A stretch of 64,000 nucleotides of DNA from CAG-411 sp963643465. Its GTDB lineage: Bacteria > Bacillota > Clostridia > Lachnospirales > Lachnospiraceae. The stretch is taken from contig CAVIJT010000009.1 of assembly GCA_963643465.1 (NCBI GenBank), positions 70,714-134,713 of the forward strand. The letters run 5' to 3'. The translations under genes were made by a program, and so were the position numbers. Below the pieces are notes generated by a model, which was not told where the DNA came from, did not search any database, and saw nothing but the letters and a program-made list of their open reading frames with translations. Positions 53,956 to 61,316 of this stretch are shown in pieces (within the stretch, counting starts at the first letter, position 1; every line of letters begins with the position of its first letter).

Positions 53956-54007
53956 GTCTTGTGTGTCTTGTAGTGTGAGTCTTGTAAGTGTCTTGTACGA
54001 GTCTTGT
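53956..54007 (+). repeat. Right arm-type integrase repeats
   Basis: GTCTTGT occurs five times, at 53956, 53965, 53979, 53990 and 54001, in the same orientation as the two left-end copies. The last intervals are 11 bases, about one helical turn. Confidence 0.7.
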
Positions 54008-54020
54008 AGACAAAAAATGA

Positions 54021-54055
54021 GGGCTTCTCAAATCGAACCACGACTTGAAAAGCCC
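54021..54055 (-). terminator. Element-supplied terminator for the GGGtGRT gene
   Basis: GGGCTTTTCAAGTCG / CGATTTGAGAAGCCC on the minus strand (two G-U pairs) followed by TCATTTTTTG, 30 bases after the restored stop codon and inside the element. Confidence 0.85.
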
Positions 54056-54084
54056 CCATAAGTAAAGCATTTTCCGCTTATTTA

Positions 54085-54123
54085 TTAGAATTTACCTGCA
54101 TCAGCAGCTTCTTCGATACTTAC
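54085..54123 (-). other. attR: element-restored 3' end of the GGGtGRT gene
   Basis: Encodes VSIEEAADAGKF plus stop. It shares TTACCTGC exactly with attL and about two thirds of the 36 bases around it. Crossover most likely falls within the shared block. Confidence 0.8.
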
Positions 54124-55095
54124 AGCTACAGCTACAGTAGCTCCAACCATTGGGTTGTTACCCATACCGATAAGACCCATCATCTCTACGTGGGCAGGAA
54201 CAGATGAAGAACCAGCGAACTGTGCATCAGAGTGCATACGTCCTAAAGTATCTGTCATACCGTAAGATGCAGGACCTGCTGCCATGTTATCTGGGTGAAG
54301 TGTTCTACCTGTACCACCACCAGATGCTACTGAGAAATACTTCTTACCTTGCTCGATACATTCCTTCTTGTATGTACCAGCTACTGGATGCTGGAAACGT
54401 GTAGGGTTTGTAGAGTTACCTGTGATAGAAACGTCTACTTTCTCTTTGTGCATGATAGCAACACCTTCAGATACGTCGTTTGCACCATAGCAATTAACTT
54501 TTGAACGAAGTCCGTTAGAGTATGCTTTTCTAGAAACTTCCTTTACTTCACCTGTGCTGTAATCCATCTCTGTCTCAACAAATGTAAATCCATTGATTCT
54601 TGAAATAATCTGTGCAGCATCTTTTCCAAGACCATTTAAGATAACTCTTAAAGGTTTCTTACGAACCTTGTTTGCCTTCTCAGCGATACCGATTGCACCT
54701 TCTGCTGCAGCGAAAGACTCATGTCCAGCTAAGAATGCGAAACAATCTGTCTCTTCCTCTAATAACATCTTTCCTAAGTTACCATGTCCTAAACCAACCT
54801 TTCTCTGGTCAGCTACTGAACCTGGAATACAGAAAGACTGAAGACCTTCACCAAGTGCTGCTGCTGCATCTGCTGCTCTTCTGCAACCCTTCTTAATTGC
54901 GATTGCTGCACCTACTGTATAAGCCCAACAAGCATTCTCAAAACAAATTGGCTGAATACCCTTCACCATGTTGTAAACGTCTAATCCAGCGTCCTTTGTA
55001 ATCTTTTCTGCTTCTTCAATAGAAGCGATTCCATAGCTATTTAAAACAGAAGTAATTTTGTCAATTCTTCTCTCGTATGATTCAAATAAAGCCAT
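54085..55095 (-). CDS. GGGtGRT protein
   Basis: Cytoplasmic protein of 336 aa of the GGGtGRT family, named for the motif present here as VASGGGTGRTL near residue 270. It is found beside a NifU-like scaffold in many anaerobes; its biochemical role is not settled but is presumed linked to Fe-S clusters. The last twelve codons are supplied by the integrated element (attR); a second version lies at attL. The start follows AGGAGG. It is 42 bases downstream of the scaffold gene, and the two form an operon. Confidence 0.95.
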   Translation of the reverse strand: MALFESYERRIDKITSVLNSYGIASIEEAEKITKDAGLDVYNMVKGIQPICFENACWAYTVGAAIAIKKGCRRAADAAAALGEGLQSFCIPGSVADQRKVGLGHGNLGKMLLEEETDCFAFLAGHESFAAAEGAIGIAEKANKVRKKPLRVILNGLGKDAAQIISRINGFTFVETEMDYSTGEVKEVSRKAYSNGLRSKVNCYGANDVSEGVAIMHKEKVDVSITGNSTNPTRFQHPVAGTYKKECIEQGKKYFSVASGGGTGRTLHPDNMAAGPASYGMTDTLGRMHSDAQFAGSSSVPAHVEMMGLIGMGNNPMVGATVAVAVSIEEAADAGKF

Positions 55096-55137
55096 TCTAT
55101 TATCCTCCTTATTCTAAATTGAAATAACTTTTATGTA

Positions 55138-55833
55138 TTACTGTTTTCTTGGATCTACAATCTTAACTGCGTCATCTACACGACCATACTGTCCCTGAGC
55201 CTTCTCAAATGCAGTATTTGCGTCATCTCCGCCTTTGATGAAGTCCATCATCTTACCAAAGTTTACAAACTTGTATCCGATAATCTCATCATCTTCGTTC
55301 AAAGCAAGACCTGTAACATATCCGTCTGTCATTTCCAAATAACGAGGACCCTTCTTTAATGTTCCGTACATAGTACCAACCTGAGATCTAAGACCTTTAC
55401 CTAAATCTTCAAGTCCTGCACCAACAGTAAGTCCACCTTCAGAGAAAGCTGACTGTGTTCTACCGTAAACGATCTGTAAGAACAACTCTCTCATAGCTGT
55501 GTTGATAGCATCACAAACTAAGTCAGTGTTCAATGCTTCTAAAAGTGTTCTTCCTGGAAGAATCTCAGCTGCCATAGCTGCTGAATGTGTCATACCAGAA
55601 CATCCGATTGTTTCAACCAATGCCTCCTGAATAACACCTTCCTTTACGTTAAGAGTTAACTTACATGTACCCTGCTGAGGTGCACACCAACCAATACCAT
55701 GTGTAAATCCGGAAATATCCTTGATTTCTTTTGCTTTTACCCATTTTCCCTCTTCTGGGATTGGTGCAGCTCCATGCTGTCCACCAGTTGCTGCAATTGG
55801 GCACATCTGTTCTACTTCATTCGTATAAATCAT
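55138..55833 (-). CDS. Iron-sulfur cluster assembly scaffold (NifU-like)
   Basis: A 231-residue protein with an IscU/NifU N-terminal type fold: CAPQQGTCKLTLNVKEG near residue 50, ETIGCSGMTHSAAMAAEIL near 75 (Cys ligand) and DLVCDAINTAMREL near 105 supply the three cluster-binding cysteines. The C-terminal third is specific to the GGGtGRT-associated subfamily. It is the first gene of the operon with the GGGtGRT protein. Confidence 0.92.
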   Translation of the reverse strand: MIYTNEVEQMCPIAATGGQHGAAPIPEEGKWVKAKEIKDISGFTHGIGWCAPQQGTCKLTLNVKEGVIQEALVETIGCSGMTHSAAMAAEILPGRTLLEALNTDLVCDAINTAMRELFLQIVYGRTQSAFSEGGLTVGAGLEDLGKGLRSQVGTMYGTLKKGPRYLEMTDGYVTGLALNEDDEIIGYKFVNFGKMMDFIKGGDDANTAFEKAQGQYGRVDDAVKIVDPRKQ

Positions 55834-56288
55834 GTTGAGACTCCTTTCAATCTTACATTATTGCTGCTATGTGACCTGCTAAGTAATCACACCGCATTTG
55901 TCTCTATTTTCGCACAAAATGACAAAATAGTCCATAGTTTTTTGTGAAATTTTTTCAGTTGGGGTTACGACTTGTTTTTTTCCCTATAGAAGAAACTTTC
56001 TATAAAGTAAAAGACAGACTATCCTCATTCCACAATAGGAACTCCTATAGTCTGCTTTTCTTCTCTCTTTTTTTCATTCGCATAAGTCATTGCAGCATTC
56101 TTTTTGCCACAATTAAAAATCCTACTCTTTTTTAGAAATCACCCACTCCTTCTCCTGCTATATGCTGCAGATTTGTTCTTTGTTTTGTACTTCTTTAGTC
56201 TATCACACTTTTTATTTCTAACCGAAATTTTGCGACGAATAACCTGTTTGCCCCGATGAACGGCACATTTTCCCGGATTTTATCTTAT
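55834..56288. other. Non-coding gap with hairpin
   Basis: Contains an AAGACAGACTAT / ATAGTCTGCTT stem (about 56010-56060) with T-rich flanks that can terminate on either strand. The rest is AT-rich with no gene. Confidence 0.5.
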
Positions 56289-56570
56289 TTAAGATAACTC
56301 TTCCATTTTGTATACCGTATACCCTTCATAATAATAGCTGTGGTCAATGCCTTTCCTATAAATTTCCCGATTATCTATCTCATCAGTCAATGCCTGTTTT
56401 AAAAGATATTTAATCTCAATATCTTTTATAGGACTTCGTTCCATAGCTAATAAGTAATCGTCTTTATCAACTTTGCTCCAATCAATAACAAAATGCAATT
56501 CCTTTTTCAGCATTAAATCAAGCCATATTCGTGTACTTCGACCATTGCCCTCTCGAAAGGGAGGAAGCAT
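56289..56570 (-). pseudogene. Fic-family protein remnant (C-terminal 93 aa)
   Basis: Starts within the Fic signature: (L)PPFREGNGRSTR corresponds to HPFREGNGR, with the catalytic His replaced and everything upstream missing. The rest matches the C-terminal helices of Fic/DOC AMP-transferases. No ribosome-binding site precedes the apparent ATG. This is the tail of a broken gene. Confidence 0.82.
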
Positions 56571-56734
56571 AGTATATCATAGTTTTCCACATAAAGGACT
56601 ACTTTTTTCCTTGTAGAAGAATTTATTAACTGCTATAATAGGATATTAGGGTCAAGGTGAACTAAAAGTAGTTGCAACCATTTTTGCATAAATACCTATA
56701 AAACTTCAAAGTAAGTGAGGGAACAAAAAACAAT

Positions 56735-58816
56735 ATGTCAAAAAACATCTATATTGCAGAAAAACCAAGCGTTGCGCAAGAATTTGCCAAAGCGCTTAAA
56801 ATAAACGGAAAGAGGAAAGATGGATATTTAGAATCCGAAGATTCCATTGTTACATGGTGTGTGGGACATTTGGTAACCATGAGTTATCCGGAGGTATACG
56901 ATGCTTCCTTGAAACAATGGACCTACGACACCATTCCATTTCTTCCGGAGCATTTCTTATATGAAGTAATTCCATCAGTAAATAAACAATTTCAAATTGT
57001 AAAAGAACTCCTAAACCGAGACGATGTATCGACCATTTATGTGTGTACGGACTCGGGACGAGAAGGAGAATACATTTATCGGTTGGTAGACCAGATGGCA
57101 GAAGTACCAGACACAAAGGACAAACGCCGGGTATGGATTGACTCACAAACAGAAGAAGAAATTCTTCGAGGCATTCGGGATGCCAAACCTTTATCCCACT
57201 ACGATAATTTGTCGGCATCTGCTTATTTGCGAGCCAAAGAGGACTATCTGATGGGAATTAATTTTTCTCGGGTACTGACACTAAAATACGGCTACCCGGT
57301 TCGTACTTATTTAAATGGAACTCATAAAGGTGCCATTTCCGTAGGTCGGGTTATGACCTGTGTACTTGGTATGGTAGTTCGAAGAGAACGTGAAATCCGT
57401 TCTTTTGTAAAAACTCCTTTTTATCGGGTTCTGGCAGATATTGACGCCTCCGGAAAGACTTTTCAGGGAGAATGGAGAGCCGTAGAAGGTTCCCGCTACT
57501 GGAATTCTCCCCTTCTTTATAAGGAAAACGGGTTTAAGAAAAAGGAAGATGCACAAAAGTTAATTGCAGATATGGAACAACCAAAACCAATGGAAGCAGT
57601 TATTGAAAAGTTAGAAAAGAAAAAGGAAAAGAAAAATGCGCCTCTTCTTTTTAACCTTGCCGAACTGCAAAATGTCTGTTCCAAACTGTTTAAAATAAGT
57701 CCAGATGAAACTTTAAAAATCACTCAGTCACTTTATGAAAAAAAGCTGGTGACATATCCTCGAACAGATGCCAGAGTGTTATCCACCGCAGTATGCAAGG
57801 AAATCACCAAAAATATAGGCGGTCTTGGCAATTATCCTATTGTAAAAGATTTTGTCAATGAAATTTTAGAGAAAAAAAGCTATCTTGGCTTAGAAAAAAC
57901 TCGCTATGTAAACGACAAACAGATTACAGACCATTATGCTATCATTCCAACTGGCCAAGGGTTTGGTGCCTTAAATGCCTTACCGCCTACAGCTGGAAAA
58001 GTATATGAAGTCATTGTCCGAAGATTTTTAAGTATTTTTTATCCGCCGGCAGAATACCAAAAAATCAATCTGACCGCAAGCATGGCATATGCCCAGACAC
58101 CAGAGGAAAAGGAACATTTTTTTGCCTCTTCAAAAATTTTAATAAACGAAGGATACTTAAAAGTAACTCCACTATCCTTTTTTGATAAAAAGAAAAAGCC
58201 TTCCAAAGATGGCTCTGAAGAGGAAGAAGAAGGGTTCGATGAAAATTTGGTGGCAGCTATTTCTCAATTAAAAAAGGGAACCCGCATTCCCGTGAATGCA
58301 CTGAATGTGAAAGAAGGGGAAACTTCTCCTCCTAAGCGTTACAATTCCGGTTCCATGATTCTTGCTATGGAAAATGCAGGACAATTGATTGAAGACGAGG
58401 AACTACGTGCCCAGATCAAAGGAAGCGGTATTGGTACCAGTGCCACTCGTGCTGAAATTTTGAGCAAGTTGTTCAAAATCGGTTATATCAATCTGAATAA
58501 GAAAACACAGATTATTACTCCTACCTTACTTGGGGAAATGATTTTTGATGTGGTAAACTGCTCCATTCGTTCCCTGCTAAATCCTGAGCTTACTGCCAGT
58601 TGGGAAAAAGGTCTGACCTATGTGGCCAATGGAGACATTACACCGGATGAATATATGACAAAACTCAATAGCTTTGTCACAAGAAATGTCAACGCTGTAA
58701 AAGGTGCGAGAAACCAAAACATGTTGCGAGGACTGTTTGACCAAGCGGCTACGAATTATAAAAAAGCAGGAACCACAAATTCTAAAACACAAAAAAGCAA
58801 AGAAACTGAAACATAA
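56735..58816 (+). CDS. topB: DNA topoisomerase III
   Basis: Type IA topoisomerase, 693 aa, which decatenates DNA. It begins with the TOPRIM domain IYIAEKPSVAQEFA (Glu), with TDSGREGEYIYR near residue 105 (acidic triad), and the active-site Tyr is in LVTYPRTDAR near residue 336. The C-terminus lacks zinc fingers, as usual for TopB. It lies outside the integrative element, so it is probably the chromosomal copy, although Fic and topB genes often accompany older mobile elements. Confidence 0.95.
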   Translation: MSKNIYIAEKPSVAQEFAKALKINGKRKDGYLESEDSIVTWCVGHLVTMSYPEVYDASLKQWTYDTIPFLPEHFLYEVIPSVNKQFQIVKELLNRDDVSTIYVCTDSGREGEYIYRLVDQMAEVPDTKDKRRVWIDSQTEEEILRGIRDAKPLSHYDNLSASAYLRAKEDYLMGINFSRVLTLKYGYPVRTYLNGTHKGAISVGRVMTCVLGMVVRREREIRSFVKTPFYRVLADIDASGKTFQGEWRAVEGSRYWNSPLLYKENGFKKKEDAQKLIADMEQPKPMEAVIEKLEKKKEKKNAPLLFNLAELQNVCSKLFKISPDETLKITQSLYEKKLVTYPRTDARVLSTAVCKEITKNIGGLGNYPIVKDFVNEILEKKSYLGLEKTRYVNDKQITDHYAIIPTGQGFGALNALPPTAGKVYEVIVRRFLSIFYPPAEYQKINLTASMAYAQTPEEKEHFFASSKILINEGYLKVTPLSFFDKKKKPSKDGSEEEEEGFDENLVAAISQLKKGTRIPVNALNVKEGETSPPKRYNSGSMILAMENAGQLIEDEELRAQIKGSGIGTSATRAEILSKLFKIGYINLNKKTQIITPTLLGEMIFDVVNCSIRSLLNPELTASWEKGLTYVANGDITPDEYMTKLNSFVTRNVNAVKGARNQNMLRGLFDQAATNYKKAGTTNSKTQKSKETET

Positions 58817-58878
58817 ACCATTGATATTTGCCAGATTTAGCAAATATGCAACAAATAGATAGAAAGGAAGTTATCCAC

Positions 58879-59544
58879 ATGGAAGCATTAAAAAATGAAA
58901 ACTTATTCACATTTTCCCAGACCATTGCGGTTGATATTTTTGAAGGAACTACTTATCCTTGGGAAGTCCTTCCAAAAATCAGCCAATTTATTCTTACTTT
59001 AGGTGCTACACTTTCTCCAGAAGAATATGAAAAGCGTGGAGAAAATATATGGATTGCAAAATCTGCAAAGGTTGCTCCTACCGCCTTCATCAACGGACCT
59101 GCTATTATTGGAAAAGAAGCTGAAATTCGTCATTGTGCCTTTATCCGCGGAAATGCCATTGTAGGGGAAGGTGCTGTAGTTGGTAACTCAACAGAATTAA
59201 AAAATGTAATCCTTTTTAATAAGGTACAGGTTCCTCATTACAATTATGTGGGTGATTCCATTTTAGGTTTCAAATCTCACATGGGTGCAGGTTCTATTAC
59301 TTCCAATGTAAAATCTGATAAAACATTAGTCACTATTTCTAAAAACGGTACAAAAATAGAAACTGGCTTAAAAAAGATGGGTGCTATTCTTGGCGACCAT
59401 GTAGAAGTAGGATGTAACAGTGTACTAAATCCGGGAACTGTCATCGGAAAACAGTCAAATGTATATCCACTCTCTATGGTAAGAGGATTTGTAAATGAAA
59501 ATTCTATTTACAAGAACAAAAACGAAGTTGTAGAAAAGCAATAA
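58879..59544 (+). CDS. Left-handed beta-helix acyltransferase-like protein
   Basis: About 221 aa. The ATG at 58879 follows AAAGGAAG; the longer frame begins inside the topB downstream region. Hexapeptide repeats ([LIV]-G-x4) run from about residue 55 to 195 (IWIAKSAKVAPTAFING, IIGKEAEIRH, AIVGEGAVVG, HMGAGSITSN, VGCNSVLNPGTVIG), building a left-handed beta helix like the C-terminal half of GlmU. There is no nucleotidyl-transferase half, so it may be an acetyltransferase or a UDP-GlcNAc-pyrophosphorylase-related protein. The N-terminal 50 residues are helical. Confidence 0.85.
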   Translation: MEALKNENLFTFSQTIAVDIFEGTTYPWEVLPKISQFILTLGATLSPEEYEKRGENIWIAKSAKVAPTAFINGPAIIGKEAEIRHCAFIRGNAIVGEGAVVGNSTELKNVILFNKVQVPHYNYVGDSILGFKSHMGAGSITSNVKSDKTLVTISKNGTKIETGLKKMGAILGDHVEVGCNSVLNPGTVIGKQSNVYPLSMVRGFVNENSIYKNKNEVVEKQ

Positions 59545-59571
59545 TTTTCATAAAAAATATGTACTCCATAG

Positions 59572-59622
59572 AAAAGCGGAAGTTTCTATACTAACTATAC
59601 AGTAAGAAACTCCCGCTTTTTT
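59572..59622 (+). terminator. Terminator after the beta-helix gene
   Basis: AAAAGCGGAAGTTTCT paired with AGAAACTCCCGCTTTT, then T-run, 28 bases after the stop. Confidence 0.8.
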
Positions 59623-59763
59623 ATACGATTTGATTTTGCTATATTTCATATTTTGCACAATTGATTGCTAACATTTAGTGCGTATGCACCACTTTTTAGG
59701 CTTTTACATAATTGTAACTATTTATCCTAGGAATACTTTCTATGATACTCGGATATACTTTAA

Positions 59764-59796
59764 AGAGGTAACATTTTCATACAAAATGTTACCTCT
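59764..59796. repeat. Inversion-site candidate A
   Basis: 14-bp arms AGAGGTAACATTTT / AAAATGTTACCTCT flank the 5-bp core CATAC. Its reverse complement matches site B through the left arm and core, with one mismatch before a further eight identical bases. No T-run follows, so it is not a terminator. Confidence 0.82.
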
Positions 59797-59884
59797 GACC
59801 TATTCTATCTTCCTTACACAATATATATCGGATGTGATTTTTAAAACTTAATAGCTTTTTTTATATTATTTCTATTTTTTTCCT

Positions 59885-59992
59885 TAACTATTTAGATCCC
59901 TCCCCACATATTCGCACTCGTCGTCCTTACGGACGCCAGTTCCGTGCTGCGCACTAAGACTGCTCATATATGGGGAGGCACTCGAATAGTTA
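59885..59992. repeat. 108-bp nested palindromic element
   Basis: Outer TAACTATT (59885-59892) / AATAGTTA (59985-59992), middle CTCCCCACATAT (59900-59911) / ATATATGGGGAG (59966-59977), inner small hairpins GTCC-TTAC-GGAC and GTGCTGCGCAC. The GC-rich interior stands out from the flanks. A T-run on the plus side could also make it a terminator. It lies inside the putative inverted segment, after the recombinase gene. Confidence 0.78.
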
Positions 59993-60001
59993 CTTTTTTC
60001 C

Positions 60002-60580
60002 TTATAAATTTATTTTTAAAAATAGTTCGTCTTTATCATCCTGATCAATACATAAATACCGTTTGGTGATACTATAAGAGGAATGATTAAACACAGACAT
60101 CAAAAGCGCCGGTTCCGCCCCTTCTTTCCATGCCTGATATCCAAAGGTTTTTCGAAGAGAATGACAACTAATCTGTCCATCTATATCCAGTTCACTTGTT
60201 GCTCTTTGAATAATGCGATATGCTTGTATGCGACTCAATGGTTGCTCTGGTTTTTGGGGACTAAAAAAGATATAGGAGGAATTTATCTCTTTGTCTATAT
60301 GTTTTCCATACTTTTTTAACGCCTTCTTCACAGTGGGATTTAACAAAATCATAGTATGTTTTCCTGTTTTTTGCTCTATCAGGCGAACGTGAGTAAAAAA
60401 CTGCTTTGTTTCTTTATTATATACATCTGTCCACTTTATTTGCAATAAATCACTGATTCGAAGAGCTGTATTTAGTCCCATTACAACCAATAGATAATTG
60501 CGATATTCTTTTCTTTGATAAAAATAATTTTCCAGTCTTTTTATATCTTCCTTGCGTTTTAACGGTTGACTTGTACTCAT
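60002..60580 (-). CDS. Short tyrosine recombinase (probable DNA invertase)
   Basis: A 192-residue catalytic-domain recombinase like FimB/FimE and other phase-variation invertases. Arg in NTALRISDLLQ (about residue 42), H-x-x-R in CHSLRKTFGY (about 141-144), His in FNHSSYS (about 166) and nucleophile Tyr in KRYLCID (about 175) are all present. It lies between inverted sites A and B, immediately upstream of csrA and flagellin. The small size without arm domain and the flanking inverted arm-core-arm sites suggest site-specific inversion of the segment that contains its own gene. Confidence 0.9.
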   Translation of the reverse strand: MSTSQPLKRKEDIKRLENYFYQRKEYRNYLLVVMGLNTALRISDLLQIKWTDVYNKETKQFFTHVRLIEQKTGKHTMILLNPTVKKALKKYGKHIDKEINSSYIFFSPQKPEQPLSRIQAYRIIQRATSELDIDGQISCHSLRKTFGYQAWKEGAEPALLMSVFNHSSYSITKRYLCIDQDDKDELFLKINL

Positions 60581-60708
60581 GATATATACATTCCTTTCTA
60601 TTACTAATTATCCGATACTTTCGAAACGCTTAATCCACAATATGCTTTATCATAACCCCTTCTCTATTGTAATACTTTTCAAAGAAGCACCAGTAGTTCC
60701 ATTGATAG

Positions 60709-60741
60709 AGAGGTAACATTTTGTATGAGAATGTTACATGA
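60709..60741. repeat. Inversion-site candidate B
   Basis: AGAGGTAACATTTT then GTATG then AGAATGTTAC. The core is the reverse complement of site A's (CATAC), so A and B are inverted relative to each other and recombination would flip 59764-60741. B ends 57 bases before the csrA start. Confidence 0.82.
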
Positions 60742-60797
60742 CAATTTTTTCTTGATAACCAAATGGATGTTATGTCACAAACAAGGAGGTTATGACT

Positions 60798-61091
60798 ATG
60801 TTGAAATTAACCATGAAACCGGGGGAATACATCAACATTGGAAATGATATTAAAGTCATTTTTTCTGGCGGTTCGGCAAACAATATGCACATTTTGGTAG
60901 ATGCACCGAGAGAATACAACATTGTGCGAAACAGGGTTTTGGAACGCACCGTACAAACAGAACAGGAAAAACAGAACCTGAAAACTTATTACAAAGAAGA
61001 GGGGCTTTCTGAACAGGCAAAAGAACAAATTCGAAATATCATCATGCGTGATAAAAGAAAAAACAGCAACACCGCCACAAAAGCAACGTAA
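60798..61091 (+). CDS. csrA: CsrA-family RNA-binding regulator with extended tail
   Basis: Post-transcriptional regulator binding GGA motifs in mRNA leaders. The N-terminal 55 residues fit CsrA: MLKLTMKPGEYINIGNDIKV, then ILVDAPREYNIVRNRVLER with the conserved RNA-binding Arg. At 97 aa it is longer than the usual 60-75, with a charged helical tail (about 57-97). I use the second ATG (60798), eight bases after AAGGAGG. It is directly upstream of flagellin, consistent with the CsrA control of flagellin known in Bacillus; fliW is not in the window. Confidence 0.9.
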   Translation: MLKLTMKPGEYINIGNDIKVIFSGGSANNMHILVDAPREYNIVRNRVLERTVQTEQEKQNLKTYYKEEGLSEQAKEQIRNIIMRDKRKNSNTATKAT

Positions 61092-61116
61092 GTAACATTT
61101 TCATAAGAATTTGAAC
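61091..61116 (+). repeat. Inversion half-site C after csrA
   Basis: AGTAACATTTTCATA at 61091-61105 matches the left arm and first four core bases of site A in the same orientation; the right arm is degenerate. It is inverted relative to site B and would allow flipping of csrA. Confidence 0.6.
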
Positions 61117-61239
61117 GAAACCTATTTTTTCACCAGATAACTTGTGAGGAACGCTTGCTTACAATGCTTTACTATTTTCGGTAATACACTCTGAGACTAA
61201 CCTAGGGGTTTTGGGGTTATTATAAAATTTTACATTAAC

Positions 61240-61312
61240 AAAGCACCCAAACGGATTTGGGGAAGGTTCCTTTTCTTTGGAGAGAGGAAACGGAACACAC
61301 AAAAGGAGGAAT
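61240..61312 (+). promoter_or_regulatory. Flagellin mRNA leader with several GGA motifs
   Basis: The flagellin leader has GGA at several points (near ACGGAT, GGGGAAGG, TTTGGAGAGAGGAAACGGAAC and the AAAGGAGGA ribosome-binding site). A TTCCTTTTC / GAGAGAGGAA hairpin presents one of them. CsrA dimers typically bind such paired GGA sites to block translation. Confidence 0.55.
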
Positions 61313-61316
61313 TATT

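Larger units (their letters stand above)
24283..54099. mobile_element. Integrative element (about 30 kb) in the 3' end of the GGGtGRT gene
   Basis: Bounds are the shared TTACCTGC at each junction. The tyrosine integrase lies beside the right junction and GTCTTGT direct repeats lie inside both ends. Gene content, AT-richness and gene orientation change sharply at both borders. No relaxase, coupling protein, VirB4, terminase, portal or capsid gene is recognisable, so I call it an integrative element of unknown transfer mode rather than a standard ICE or prophage. It restores the target gene's end and supplies its own terminator. Confidence 0.88.

Noticed and set aside
24283..54099. Prophage
   Set aside because: No terminase, portal, capsid, tail, holin or lysin genes were recognised despite phage-type small genes.
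24283..54099. Retron or diversity-generating retroelement
   Set aside because: No reverse transcriptase motif in any frame I read.
55834..56570. Intact Fic toxin-antitoxin module
   Set aside because: Only the C-terminal 93 residues remain, the catalytic His is missing and no antitoxin gene is adjacent.
59764..59796. Intrinsic terminator
   Set aside because: Good stem but no T-run on either side, and the same arms recur at two more places around the recombinase and csrA, which fits recombination sites better.
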